Assembly (NCBI GenBank): GCA_033297075.1
Contig: MU858055.1
Location: 62,001-126,000, forward strand
Reading direction: 5' to 3'
Length of the DNA stretch: 64,000 bases
From: Rhypophila decipiens
Taxonomy: Eukaryota > Ascomycota > Sordariomycetes > Sordariales > Naviculisporaceae
The notes under the pieces are model-generated. The model had not been told where the DNA came from, did no database searches, and saw only the letters and a list, made by a program, of their open reading frames with translations. Positions 1-12,800 of this stretch are shown here, piece by piece (within the stretch, counting starts at the first letter, position 1; every line of letters begins with the position of its first letter). The translations under genes and the position numbers were made by a program.

Positions 1-2918
1 AGTTGAGGACATGCCGAGGGCCGCTTCCCTACGTCGTCTCTCTGCGGGTGTCTCTCCTGAATCTTCCTGTGCGGACCCGAGGACTCCTTTCAGTGCCGCA
101 ACTCTGCGTCTTTTCTCGGCCTCCGTCTCGGGAATATCTCCGTCTGGGTCATCGGACCCTTCGGACGCCGACCTGGACGTTGACCGACTGGGTTCACCAC
201 TGGACTCTGCCGGTTCGGTTGGTTTTGGCCGGGCAGGAACCTGTCGCGCAGCATCTTCGCCACGAACAGGCGACGGAGCGGATGGCCCTCCCTGGTGCTT
301 CTTTGGCGTTGCGTCCTGCCTTGCAAGCGATTTGACAGCACTAGAAGCGTTCGACTTGTCTATAATCTCGCGCCGTGTTGATTTATCAAGCTTCTGCATC
401 TCACGAATGAAGTCTTCCTTGGTCATGCGCTGACCAACGTCGTTAATCGTAAACCGAATGTGGCGATCATCTTCTTCTTGTTCTTCAACCACACTCTTCT
501 TCCGCGCTGACTCCCCCCCAGGCCTCGCGAACCGTCCTGACGCCCAGGCTGGTATTCCCGGCCGAGCCGGCGCTTTGCTCGTAGCCTTGTCTTCTTCTTT
601 GACGGGCGAGCTGCCGCTTGCGCCGGATTTGTCTCCCACCTTGACCAGGCCGCCCATGCCCATATACTTCAAACCATGGCTAACAAGCGTGCCTTCGGGT
701 TTGTCCTGAGGCCCCAGGTCGTAGGTTTTGACAACATCGCCATCTTCGTTCTCGACAATGACCTAGAACCCATGTTAGCACAGATCATCCTGGTGCGGAA
801 ATAGAATAAACCTACTGTTGTGCCATACTGCCAAGCTCTTGCTGGCTCTCCCTTTTTGCCAGAGGTACTTTTGTCTCTTCTCTTCTCAGCTTCTTCCTCA
901 CGCCAGGCTGACACTCTCTTCTTGATTGCATCGTAGCTCCAACCAGACGGGCCTTCTTCGGATGTAAGTTTTTCCTTTAGTCGCTTGCCGCTGCTCTCAT
1001 TCACATTCTCTTCAACCGCCAATACGTCGCCATCCTGGTTTTCGATAACAATGTGATCGCCTTCTTCGTAGATCTGGAGGCTATTCCGCCGCTGTTCACG
1101 TGGCCCGTCGTCACTCTGACGCCTTTGCGCCTGCTCGTCTCTCGGGGGGCTGGTCCTGCGCGCATCAGAGGGAGACAGCATTCGTTCTGGCTGACTGTTG
1201 AATGTTTCCGCTCGAGATGTATCGGCTGGCATCAAGTCGCTCTGGGTGCGGCGTTGCGGGAAGATAGCCGATTGCGTAATTGGGCCACCCGGGCCAAGAC
1301 CATCATCCCACTTCTTGCTCTTGCGCCGCCTAGAAAGCGACGAAGCTCTGCTTCCCTGTTTGCTTGATGATTTCTCGTCCTCTTTCACACGACGCAGAAA
1401 GTTGCCAGGGAGACCAACAGGGGGCAAGGTGCCTGGTGGGAACTCTGGCATCTTCAGTTCTTCGCCCTCTGTATCCGACATGGTTTTCGCTTGGGATCGA
1501 GACTGGGACGAGATTCGCGGGAGGCGGTTCATCCAAGAAGGCCCATCCTCGTTGGCTGCGGTGTAGGACATGGTAATCGTGAGCGTGTTGATACGCTTGC
1601 CGAGGGTGAAGACGGCAATGGACGATCCATGGACGAGGATGGATGCAACAACCAAGAAGCACACAATTGGCCAGATCAGAACAATCAACTCGTACTCCTC
1701 CATATGTTGTGCTTCGACACCTGTAGGTACCTCCGGGAGTGGAACCGGACTGTGGTGTTCCAGCTCTGCGCGGGCAAGGATGGCGATAAAAATGGCTCCA
1801 ACTCCGATTGGGCCAAAATGGCCAGCGAAAAGTGCCTCGCGCCAGGTTTTGATATCCGGAATCACTGGCTTTAGTGCCATCATGATGGGGATCCGTCGGA
1901 AAAGAAGAACCATGATAGCCAACACTGACAATCTCCAGGCACTCAGCCCTATTTCATGCTGGTTAAACATCTCCCAGGGAATGATGGTGCCGAAGTACAC
2001 AAAGTAAGCCAAATTGATCAAGAGATCGATAACGTTGGAAACGTGAGACTCTTCGGTTTTCTGTGTGAACCAACCATCATTAGAAAAGCCGACGCCGCAA
2101 GCAAATCCGACCAGAAGATCATCGACCCCCAGAATGCTGCCTGACCCAGCACAAAACAAAGCGAGGACAAAGTAGAAGACTAGGAAGCTCTCTCGATCAA
2201 TGAGCTCCCTCCTTTCGGCATATTTGATTCCATGTCGAGCAAAGTAGCCGATCAGAAACCCATACACAGCGCCAAAGACGCACTCGTAAAGAATTGTGTA
2301 GACAATCCAGTGGTATGTCACCTGTTTGGCGCTTAGCTTGTCATGGATTAGGTAGATGGCGAGGTAGACGAAGGGGAATGCCATTCCATCATTGCATCCC
2401 GATTCAGCCGAAAGCAGGTCTCGCAGATGTTTGGGGACTCTCTTAGCAAACTTGCCCTTTCCAACAACCGACGAGGCAAGAACAGGATCCGTAGCAGTGA
2501 CACAAGCCGCCACCACCAAGCTCTGCAGCCAGTTCAGGGGCTCGATCAGCCAATAAATGAAGAGGCCTGTGATGAGCCACCCGAAGGTCATGACAGGTAG
2601 GAGGAGGAAGACGACAGATCTCCAGTGCTTTTCCATGTAGAATTTGGGCAATTCGACGCCAACAGCAAAACACTGGACGACCAGGACGATGCGGGAGAAC
2701 TCAATCGTGACGATGTCGGTCGAGCCCCACGACATTGGGTCGATAAGATTGGCGGCATGTGGACCGAATATCACACCACACAGAGTCGCGACGGTGGCTT
2801 CACCAATGTACATTTTCTCCTTGATCACACTAGAGCAGAGCATGAACAGTGAGGTGAAGCCTCCGAGGATGATATAGACCAAGTGAGGCTTGGTGATCGA
2901 AAGGTGATCCCAGACCAT
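1..2918 (-). CDS. NHA1: Plasma-membrane Na+/H+ antiporter (Nha1/Sod2 type), 3' end outside window
   Basis: Fungal CPA1 alkali-cation/proton antiporter, expected to export Na+/K+ across the plasma membrane in exchange for H+. Seen: about a dozen hydrophobic segments within residues 1-440, with the family motifs TATDPVLASSVV (about 141-152) and SAESGCNDGMAFPF (about 170-183). A long hydrophilic tail follows, with the two paralogous segments ETEAEKRRRVAALKG and ETPAERRRREAALGM near its visible end, as in other mould Nha1 proteins. Exons 2918-816 and 762-1; the 53-bp intron (763-815) has donor GTAGGT and acceptor CTAG in phase 0, restoring VENEDGDVVKTYD. 955 residues are visible and the frame is open to the edge, so the stop lies outside. 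The start is the first ATG, directly before the hydrophobic N-terminus. Family call firm; transported ion preference is inferred. Confidence 0.95.
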
Positions 2919-5650
2919 GGTTACGTCGGTTCGGAGAGTCAGCTCCCCAACCAGATAGTGCGGGCGTGAAGATGAGGAGTTTCGGCCAGTCGGAGGACCG
3001 ATGGCTCCGTGTTAACCGGAAAACGGCAGGTACTGGAGTGATGTAGTATTATGAGTCCAGCCGGATTTTCCAGATCTGAAGGCTCCTCAGATTTTGGCTT
3101 TTTTTTCTGATCCTCTCGAGGAATCGTTTCGTGCCAAGAAGTCGGGCTTGATTCATCCAGAAGGCGGCCACGAGGAAGGGCCAACTGAGCCAATTTGAGA
3201 ATTGAATGAATGCAAGGAGATCAGCTCAAAGAGTGTGAGGTAATGCTGTTCCTGGAAAATTGGTGATGCATGAGCAAAAGAGGAAGAAACCGGGAAGCCT
3301 CCCAAAGATTACACTTCGGATTTTGCGATGTTTAGATGACGGAAGTCGGCAATTGGCCCAAGCCCTATCCGTATGTTTGTTCAGGTTGATGACGATGGGA
3401 GGGGGCGCGAGGAAAGAATGGGAAGAATGCGCGGGACAGACCTGAGGACGATGGTCAATGTCCATGAAGGCGAGAACAACAGCTCGAGGGGAAAGAGATG
3501 CGAACCGGGACTCGATTGCAGCCATCTGGGGTGTTCATAATAAGAACCTTGAAAGTTTCCTGGTCGAGGAGCATGCAAGCAAGACCATCCCCACTTAAGT
3601 TGGCTTTGTGGGTAAGCGCCACTTTTGCCAAGTGCCCAGCAAGTGCCCAGGCTGTTACGCTCCAATCCGGGGGATTGATACCAGAACAAGCTTCACACAA
3701 GAGTGCTTGTTGTTTCTTGACTGTTTTTCAAGCTTTGCCATGGAGAAGGATGGCGATCTTCGCGTGTGACAGGCCGGGGGGGTATTTGGTCTTCCGCCGT
3801 CGAGCTCGAAAACTCCCAACAAACCAACAAACATGTCGTGAAACAAAACCTTGTGAAAATAGAACATCCTACGGAGTATGCACGCCTAGAAGAATGCACG
3901 GACTTGGCTAGTGTGCCGCTCGCCTCGTAAACTTGTCCAATGTAACAGAAATAGTGTATTATCTCAGCCATGCTGCCACTTACCGATGAGCACTATATCT
4001 TCTAGATAAGAGAAGTCTCATTTGCCTCTGTAATTAATTAGAGAGCTTGCGGGTTGCGGATGTCCATTCTCCTTGGACGTTTCCTCCGCCAGCTTACACG
4101 ACTCATCACCCGCTCGTTTTCTCTAAAATCAGCGAATTGCCCAGCTTTTCGGGTCCGAACCCCCTGGATCACAAATCCAGTCATTGTAACCATTCTGGAA
4201 ATCCATTTTTGCAAGAGTCCTCCCACGTTTTCAATTCTGAAGTCAGCCAAGATGGTGGCGTCACGGTGGCGTCCAATGAGACTGTGTTCTTACGTCCCAA
4301 CCGGACATCATCGTCGTCGTTGGTCTCCTCATTGTGAAAAGCTCTTTCAGTTGATTTCAACCACACATTACGCTTGGAAAACCATTATAGCCGATGAACT
4401 GGGGGTGATCGACAGTGACTAGAAAGACCCTATGATAGAACTGATTTATCGCCAGGCGAGGCCGGGGTAAGGTTGCGGTGATACAAAATCGGAATTGTAT
4501 CCGTACACACATGAATGACTCCATGTCGGTCTGTCCGGTCTCAGTGCTCTTGGTACTTGTCACGATATGTATATAACCCTTGATTTCAAGTCGGCGTTCG
4601 ACTTGAAATTCTACATCCTTTTGAAGAAAGGGGGTCCGTAGCCTAGTGGTAGGGTTCTAGACTAGTGGATTCGTCACAGTACTAATAACTCAATGATCAA
4701 CAACATTTCATTATATGCGTTTTAACCTTTTTAAACATCTATCCCTGGGAATCGGCTGGGGAATCAGGCGTTTTAACCATCACCAACATTCTCTTAACTA
4801 GCGTCGTCTAAACTTTCATAAGTTCATCCAATCAACGGACCATGCTATATCCTAGAGGAGATCTCGTGATCAGCAGAGTTTGGCTCTGCTTTGACCAGTC
4901 CAGAAAATGATCCTAGTTGCATGCTGCATCCTGCACCAGTGAGCAAGGGTGAGATTTTCTCATTCTTTTTTCTCGCTTTTCAAATTTCTTTCACTTTGTT
5001 GACAGGGATGTGGTTATCTCTGCTATCTCAGCTGCTCAAGAATGCGTCCTCAGGCATATGAGGGAAGGATTGCGGCAAGTTAGATATATTCCGTGTATCA
5101 TCGCTATTTGGACCCCGAGGCACCTCATAGGAGTGATATATGCCTTAATTGGTTTGACAGTAATGGTACCTATTTGAGGTCTATTTACCAGCGAATCTGG
5201 CTGCGGATACATCCGAGGAGGATATTTTCCCAAGGAATCCGACAAAGGGGCGGGCGCATCCTCCTCGGCCAGGATGCAAACCTCCGGAGAGGTTTTATCA
5301 CCAACAGAAGAAATCAAGATGAATGCGGACTTGTGAATGGGCCAGAAACGTGTTTGTGAGAACTCTTGAATTTGAGTGACACAATGGTCTCCTCGCACAT
5401 TGTTGGAGACTTAAGTCAAAGCTTCCGCGATTCCTCCAACCATCACCTCTGTTGCAGACTCGTCGTTGTCGGTCCCCTCGCTCCACTGGCTTCCATGTTC
5501 TTGAAAGACTCCCACGAGTAGTTCTAACAGAACTATACAATTACAAAAAAAGGAAAAGAGAGCGCCGTCCCAATGCTCCGTTGTGGGATAAATGTGAATA
5601 CAAAATGTATCGTGTGATGTGTATGACAATCAAACACCAGCTCAACCAGC
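2919..5650. other. Intergenic, NHA1 5' side to PIF1 3' side
   Basis: 2.7 kb between the NHA1 start (minus strand) and the PIF1 stop (minus strand). No open frame here looks coding; the longest is 137 codons and resembles no family I know. It holds a perfect 11-bp hairpin at 4583-4609 followed by a tRNA-A-box-like stretch near 4634-4650, and one ACGGAGTA octamer at 3871-3878. The part next to 2918 should contain the NHA1 promoter. Confidence 0.6.
4583..4609. repeat. Perfect 11-bp inverted repeat (hairpin)
   Basis: ATTTCAAGTCG at 4583-4593 is the exact reverse complement of 4599-4609, with the 5-base loop GCGTT. It sits 20-40 bases before a segment containing TAGCCTAGTGG, which resembles a tRNA A box, but no B box or cloverleaf follows. 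Confidence 0.6.
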
Positions 5651-8366
5651 TCAACCGTATAATGCCATCGCCTCCTCCTCGTCCTCGTCCAGATCAATAA
5701 CCTCCCGCTCCTGTCTCTTCGTAGACGAACCTTTTGCCGACACTGCCTCTGTAGTCGGTGCTTTGTTATATGTGTAACTCGTAATGGACGAGGTCTTCTT
5801 CTTGACCGCCGATTCGGCGCTGTACAGTTTGTTGTAAAAGTTTACAACACGAGGGTGAGCCATGACCTTGTCCTTTTGGAAGCGAAGGACTTGAAGCCCT
5901 TCCTGTGTGGTGGCGCGGCTGAGGGCGACATAGGCCTGGCCTTTCTCGAAGACTTTGCCGAGATCGACCTTGACACGTTCCAGCGTCTGTCCTTGGGCCT
6001 TGTGAATTGACAGCGCCCAGGCCAGAATCAAGGGAAGCTGCTTGCGGGAGGCCTGTATCTCACCGGTGGGCAGCTCGACTTTCCAATCTTCGGGCACGCA
6101 AAGGATCGTTCTTGACCCCGAAGCAAGATGGAATCTCACCAGCGGATACTCCCGGTTATCATTCCTGTTCGCACTCTCGCTCAGTGCGCTAGCGAATGCC
6201 CGAACTCTCTTTTTCGCATCCGAATCAACATCGGACCCGCCGTGTTCTTCTCTCAGCTCGAACTCGGTCTGGTTCATGAACCCAATGACTGTTCCCAGCG
6301 AGCCATTCACTAGATCGGGGTCCATGTTCTTGATCAGCATGACCTGGGCATTCTTTTTGAGCTCAATGGAGACCGGCGCCATCATATTTGCAAGCAGCTT
6401 CTCCCGGACAGCGGGGTCACCTGTATCCATGGCATCATAGCGATAGGCCTTTCCTGGCAGGGCTTTGAGGCGCCTTTGGTTGGAGTTCTCGACTTCGTTC
6501 CTGGTTGGAAACCTGTACACTGCATGAGCATTACTTTTCTTTCAGCGCTCCTGGACTTGGTTACTAACAGTTCTGTCACCTCCAGCCCGTCGTCAAACTC
6601 GAGCGGCCGACTCAAAGCTTGGAAGTTGCGCACGGTTTTGTCACTAATCTTGCCCAGGCGCATTTCGTTGAGCATGTCGGCAAATTCTAGGGAGATGTAA
6701 GCGTACGGTTGTCAACATAGATTGTCGAGAGTGGAAACTTACCAGCATCGCGTTGACGAAACACCTCGGTCAAGCCGATAGTATGATCTATAGACATGTT
6801 CCACGTCGCTGCGTCGAAAGCAAACTTGGAATCCCTCTGGTTGCTGTTGTCCGGCACCGGTGGTAATTGGAAAAAGTCGCCGGTTATGACAAGTTGAATT
6901 CCTCCCCAGGGCCGGCCGTTGTTGCGGATGATCCTGCCGATCTGAGACAGTTTGTCAAAGAGTTCGCCGTCCACCATGGATATCTCATCGATAACAAGGG
7001 TTTTTGTCTTCATCCAACGGCCCTTGGCCTTGGGATTGCGCCGTACTTTCTTGATCAGCGTCTGGACATCCTCCTTCCCCAGCCCAATGCCGGAAAAGCT
7101 GTGGAGGGTCATGCCGCCTATGTTGCAAGCAGCCAGACCAGTGGATGCAGTCACAGCCACCCGTTCGGGGTCTCTCACGTGCTTCCTCTTGAGGTCTGCG
7201 ATGATAGCACGCATCAAAACGGACTTGCCCGTACCAGCGGGACCGGTGAAGAAGACACTCTGGCCCTTTTCGACAACTAGCTTCTTGACATGTTCCTGCT
7301 CTGCACTCAGCGATATGGGAGCTTTCTTTACCGCCGTGGATTTCATCGCATTTTGCATGTCGGCAGCAGAGGCTTCAGCCTTGTTAGCGCTGGACGCCCT
7401 CTTCAGCTGCCTTTTCTGCTCTTTGACCGCGCTCGCAGTTGGGTCCCAGAGGGGCGGTGGTTTTGCTTTCGATGCCGGGGTTGTAGCATCCTTGTAAAGT
7501 GCCTCGACGTCGACAACCTCAGCCTTGGACTTTGCATAGGTACTAGGCAGTTGACGCTTTTTCTTCAACGGCTCAATGGCATCGGGAGACGCCCGCTTGT
7601 TTGGTCGCTGTGGGGGTTCTTGCCGCACGGGAGGTGGACGCATGTGTGAGGGCGATGACTGGGACCATGACAGGACGCTATTTTGGCTCGGTGGGGGCTG
7701 GTTTTGCTTCGGGGAGACCTTGGCGGTGGGAGGCTTGGGAAGTGCTGGCAGAGAGCAAGGAGCGGAAAAGTCGAGATCAAGGTTCTCGTCGTCGCTGAAA
7801 TCATCATCCGCAAAGTACACAGCTGTAGATGGAGCAGACATGGAGTTGAATGATGCCGTAACGCTTGTCGGCTCGGCGGATTCTTTGAAAGGATCGTCGG
7901 ATCTACTATAGAGCGAGGCGAAAGCCTTGCCATTGACCGTGGGTGCCGGCGGTTTGCTTATGTTTGTCGACCGACGCTGGAGAGGATCGGGAGCCGCAGG
8001 TGCTCTGAATGTGGATGCTGGGGGCTGAGGATGAGCAGCCTTCTTGAACATTTCGGGTATTGTACCGTTTGGACTGCTGGACGGGAAAAGCTGCTTCTTT
8101 AAGCTGGCGGCAGATGTTGTTGCGGAGGTCTTCCGCAGGTTCTGATTGGCCTCGGCGGCCTTGACAGGTCTGCCGTACATGGCGACTGATGGAGAGGGAC
8201 CGGCGGATACGGGTCGTGTGGGCTCGGAAGCGGTGTCAACAAAGGCGGGGCCGTTGAAGCCGAAGCCGAAGCCGTGAACGTATGCTGCGGACGGGAGTTC
8301 GCGACCAATCTTCCTTCTGTGGGGGAGAATCGCCCTACGAAGGAGACCAGGAAGACTATTCTTCAT
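5651..8366 (-). CDS. PIF1: PIF1-family 5'-3' DNA helicase
   Basis: ATP-dependent 5'-3' helicase expected to act on mitochondrial and nuclear DNA (telomerase removal, G-quadruplex and fork processing are known family roles). Exons 8366-6743, 6686-6569 and 6512-5651 give 867 aa. Introns are 56 bp each; the second restores [14 protein letters not shown]. Seen: a Ser/Pro-rich N-terminal third with low conservation, Walker A GPAGTGKS at about residues 374-381, Walker [12 protein letters not shown], motif [13 protein letters not shown], and the C-terminal helicase motif [20 protein letters not shown] followed by YVALSRATT. The chosen ATG (8366) begins [19 protein letters not shown], a basic amphipathic stretch like a mitochondrial presequence. 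An upstream in-frame ATG at 8459 would add 31 residues. It ends in an acidic tail. The gene is divergent from EDC3. Confidence 0.93.
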
Positions 8367-9070
8367 GCAGCATTGATGTCGAGTTGTCGCGGAAATTCGG
8401 TCGACGGTGAACGCAATGGTGGGAAGAATTGGGGGTTGGGGATGTCGTTGTGATCTCAAGAAACTTCAGATAAAACCCCCAACGCGTTTACGCGTTCAGT
8501 GTTCAGGGGTCCGTGGTTTTAATTGCGGGGAATGGATACCATGCGCGTATAGGCCGGGACCCCAGCTTGGCACGTGATGTGAACTTCAACTGTAAAAAAA
8601 TGAACCATTACTTTGGTGGGCTCGGCGCCGGAGTATTGGTATTTCACATGCCTCTTGATCTGGTCTTTATAAACACATTTTTGCATGTCGGACCAGAATG
8701 ACAAAGGACATAGGCACGGATACCCCTCCATTCATTCGCAGTGCACTGCGGCAGTACCTGCTTCTTAGCCGTGCAGTGGGTTTCCGGTCCCCACAGGTGA
8801 TCTAATCGCTGAAAGGGTCCCGCCAAAATTTTGAAACACCCCACCAATCTGGTGTCAGGTCTGAATGTGGGCCTTATGTTTTGAGCTGCAAAAAGATCTA
8901 GGCCAATCCGGTGGTCTCCTTCAAGCAAGCAGTTTTATACTGGAAGACAAGAAATCCCGACATCGCGCGCAACGCCACACTTCTACAAGAACTCGATAAC
9001 CGACTGGCGACATTAGAGCCAGGAACATAATACAAAAGACTTTCTCGGGCGCCAGATCCTTCCCACAGCC
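8367..9070. other. Divergent promoter region PIF1/EDC3
   Basis: About 0.7 kb (0.6 kb if PIF1 starts at 8459) separates the two start codons, so both promoters must lie here or overlap the leaders. No gene, repeat or clear motif was recognised. Confidence 0.6.
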
Positions 9071-11531
9071 ATGGCGACCGAGTTCATCGGTCTGCAGATG
9101 CTCGTCACACTTCGTGACCCTCCCATCAAGCTCAAAGGCACCGTCAGTGCTGTCGAGGCTGCCACCGGGTTGACTCTTAGCAATGGTAAAGTCTCATCCT
9201 GTCCTGTTTCATTCGATGTTTCCCCTCCCGCTCCCAATTTTGGCTAACAGAGACGGATGCCGTGCGTTCACAGTCTGGAGACTCGATACCAATAAGTGGC
9301 AGCCCCGGGTCAATATCAACTCGTCCAACATTGTCGACCTCACCGAGGTTCCCATCATACCCCCCGCGCAACCAGCTCTCGTCCCTCAACAGGTTCCTAC
9401 CCCGCCGATAATCCCACAAAAGGCACGCGAGCCACCGAAACCCGCCTTCGTAGACCCCGCCATCCTTGCAGTCGGAAAACGTCCTGTTGCCGCGGTAATA
9501 CATCAACCAGACCAGCATGCTCGACCGCATACCAGCGAGAAGAGAAATGCTGTGCCAACCCTAATCACGGAAACCAACCAAGAGAGCACATCGCAGCATG
9601 CTACGCCCACGGCCGCCGTCTCTGGTGTCTCTGCATCCTTGAAGGGCCTGACGATTGGACTGCCCACAGGAGCTCTGGAATCTGCAGACGAGGAGGTCGC
9701 CCCCGAAGTCATTGGGACAACCCCAGCAGCCGCCCAGAAGAAGAAGCGTAAGCCGCGCAAGGCTGGAAATGCCAGGGGTGGACTGCAGGACGATGTGGAA
9801 GCTTCACCACAACCCAGCCGCGTGGCTGGCCAAGGGAAAGGCTGGAGGCAAACGCCTATACTTCAAAGCAGCCCTTCGTTCCAACCATTCCACTCACTGA
9901 AGAGAAATGCGGCCAAGGCCATGCAGGCGAATGAAAACGGCTGGGCTTCGGAGGATGTCACGGACGTGCAAGAGATGGGAGACTTTGACTTCGAAGGAGG
10001 CCTTGCCAAATTCGACAAGCAGAACCTGTTTGAACAGATGAGAAAAGATGACCAGATCGACGAATCAGAACGCCTAGTTTCACACAATCGGCAACCGCGG
10101 CCCAAGCCAGGCACCGCTGGTGGGAAAAATCTCCACTACTCGGAGAATGTGCTGGATCTGCCGCCGGCGATACTCAAACCTCCCAAGGACAGGGGAAACG
10201 ACTTTTGGAACAGCGAGGCGGATGACACGGCCTTGAATGGCGGTGGTGAGCGGTTGAGCGGTCGAGAACTGGGGAGCAGCAGGCAAGGGTCACGGCGTGG
10301 CGAGAGTAAGGTATCTGCAACGCGGAGGTCCCAGTCTCGAAAGGCCAGTGGTGCGATGCCCGCACAGGGTCCTAGTAGGGTCAACTCTGGTGTAAGCCAC
10401 TACCGCACCCACTCAGCTCGGGGAAGTCGACCAAGCAGTCGGCTGTCCGTCAATGCTGTGGTGATTGACAAGAAGAAGCAGCTCGCTACGTCCAGTTCAA
10501 CTGCGAACCCGCAGCAGGGCCTCTACCTTCTGCCATCAACCCGCCGGGTCGAGCCAGTCTCGGCGTTACAAATGCTGAATATAGAAAACATAGCACATAA
10601 CGAGATCGGCCTTACCGAGGATATGATGACGGAGAATGCCGGTCGAGGAATCGCAGAGGTCACCCTAACAGCGCTGTCTGATCCAGCTATCGAGGTACGG
10701 CGCGCCGGGATGGTCGATCCTTCGTCAGGGGCATCCCCGCCACAGACGGTGGTGGTCTTGGCTGGCAACAACAAGTCGGGTATCCGCGCCATTGCAGCCG
10801 CCCGGCATCTACGAAACAAAGGTGTTAACGTCATCGCGTGCGTGGTCGGGCTGGAGCGCGGCGATCGCGACTTGCTCGAAGACATGCGCCAGCAGGTGCG
10901 GCTGTACAAGAATATGGGCGGTCGTATCTTTTCCAAGAGCGAATTCTTTGAGCACATCCGCAAGATCAGCATCCCGACACTCACCATCGACACGCCACGA
11001 ACATCGCTGAGCAGTCTGGCGAATCCCGCGCCGGTCATGCTCATCATCGATGCCCTTCTCGGCTTGGCGATATCGTTTGAAGAACTTAGGAACGGAGACC
11101 AGGCGACTGTGTACGAGCTGATCGAGTGGGCGAACCGTAACGAGGCGTTTGTCCTGGGCGTCGATATCCCCACGGGTATTGACCCTTCCTCGGGCAAGGT
11201 CAGCGTTATCGACGGGAACAAGCTCTACGTCAAGCCGAGATATGTCGCTGCCATTGGGGCGCCAAAACGGGGACTGCTCGAGGCTTTGATGGCGGCGGAG
11301 AATGAAGACGGGGATACAGTGCTCGGGACGGGGTCGGTGGTGGCCGTTGACATGGCGGCGCCAGACGACGGAGTCCTCGAATGGAAGTTGTATCTGGTGG
11401 ATATGGGGCTCGGACCGGCGGTCTGGAAAAAGGCCGGCACCAAGATGCGCCGGGGCATTGATTTCGAGAACCGGTGGGTGGTCGAGATGAAGTATCAGGG
11501 GGTGTTCATGGATGAGGAGGACGATATTTAA
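9071..11531 (+). CDS. EDC3: Enhancer of mRNA decapping 3 (Edc3)
   Basis: Cytoplasmic P-body scaffold that binds Dcp2 and promotes decapping. Exons 9071-9185 and 9274-11531 (88-bp intron, phase 1) give 790 aa. Seen in order: an N-terminal LSm domain (about residues 1-65, starting FIGLQMLVTLRDPPIKLKG and continuing across the intron as LTLSNVWRLDTNKW); a long Ser/Pro/Arg-rich disordered linker; an FDF motif region, DFDFEGGLAKFDKQNLFEQM, at about 275-294; and a YjeF_N-type Rossmann domain from about 455 to the end, including VVVLAGNNKSG and VDIPTGIDPSSGK. This LSm-FDF-YjeF_N order defines Edc3. The small first exon and its splice site were chosen because they complete the LSm fold; the later ATG in the intron would delete it. 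The end YQGVFMDEEDDI is typical of fungal Edc3. Confidence 0.95.
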
Positions 11532-12800
11532 GGTGGAGTTTATCAAAGGCTTGAATGAAGTGAAGGCTCCAGCCGGTTTAATATCTAACCCGAGTTACTT
11601 ATGAGGGACAAAGCTGGTCTCGACGAGAGAGGAATGCTCGTAAGGGGCCATTGAGATTGGGCTTTTTGATTTTTTTTTTGCTTTCTTTCTTCCATGAAGC
11701 GATCACATATTGGACGTGGAGTCTTGCTTTCGGGGGTAACGGTTTGGTTGTCATCATTTCATCACGCATTTGCATCATTTTCTCATCTTCACTTGGCACA
11801 TTCACACTGATACATTAGATGACAGCACGGAGTTCTTTTGGTGGTTTCGCTTCTGGGGGGGCCGGGGTTCGGTTGTTTTCTTTTTTTCTCCTTTTGCGGA
11901 TGGTTTACCTTGTATTTTTGTACACTCCTCCCGACGCAAAAGGGTTTTTGGAAGCGAGACCTATTTCGGTTCGATGGTATATAGATAGACACCTGACGCG
12001 TAGTCTTTTGAGTTAGTTCATGAGCGTTTGTGACGCCGGTTCGGCGGGTATGGCTTTGTGGAATAGGGGCAAGGAGCGCATCAATCTTATCAAAGCGGTA
12101 TCTACACTCGTCTAGTTAATGGCAACATCAATTCTTCGAACTCTCTTTTCCCCGTCTTTGAAGATTTCAAGATGTTGACTTTGACTCAATAGTCTGAATC
12201 AAAAAGAGTTCACCTCCGCATACACTCCGATATACCATGAATCTCTGGTCCTGAGTCGTCCCCTTCAGCTCTCGAAGCGCCAAAAACGTCAGAGGTAGCT
12301 TGCTAGTACCAGGCCAGCAATGTCGTCTCGCTCGGTCTCATCTTTAGCGCTCGCCTCTTGCCTCAGTCTCTGTTAGTGACCGAGATATGAGTCGGCGTAT
12401 TCCCTCGCGAGAATTCTATCAACGGGGGCGCCATAATCTGACATCTCAGGTGGCCACCGAACATGAATCTTTCGCTATTTGCGCATGCTTCTCTTGACGG
12501 ATGTCGCATCAGGTTATGGAAATCCCATTCGGGCATCCCCTTAGTCTCGCCAACTCAGCGCGGCCAGGGGCACCCGAAATGAGACTCGACGATGGCTACT
12601 CCGGCATGTGCAAAGGACTCTCCCCACGAGACGTCCACCGCTGTTCAGGTATAAGGACATTCTGAAGCCTCCGTATGTTGAGCTCCAATCTTATTCTCAT
12701 CATCACTCCACACACAGAGAACAGCACAGAGTCGTTCCTTCATACCACTGTCTTCTCTGTTTTCTTTTCTTCGTTCCTTGAGCTGCTGCATTTCTCAGAC
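11532..12800. other. Intergenic, EDC3 3' side and promoter of secreted repeat-protein gene
   Basis: 1.3 kb with no credible coding frame. The first part is T-rich and fits an EDC3 3' UTR. The last 200 bases are a pyrimidine-rich leader before the ATG at 12801, with a TATA-like box at 12650. Confidence 0.55.
12650..12656 (+). promoter_or_regulatory. TATA-like box of the secreted repeat-protein gene
   Basis: TATAAGG lies 145 bases before the start codon at 12801, followed by a CT/CA-rich leader. Position suits a fungal core promoter, but this is inferred from sequence alone. Confidence 0.35.

Noticed and set aside
5036..5398. 120-codon minus-strand frame between NHA1 and PIF1
   Set aside because: Overlapped by open frames on the other strand and unlike any known protein; a decayed element cannot be excluded but nothing supports it.
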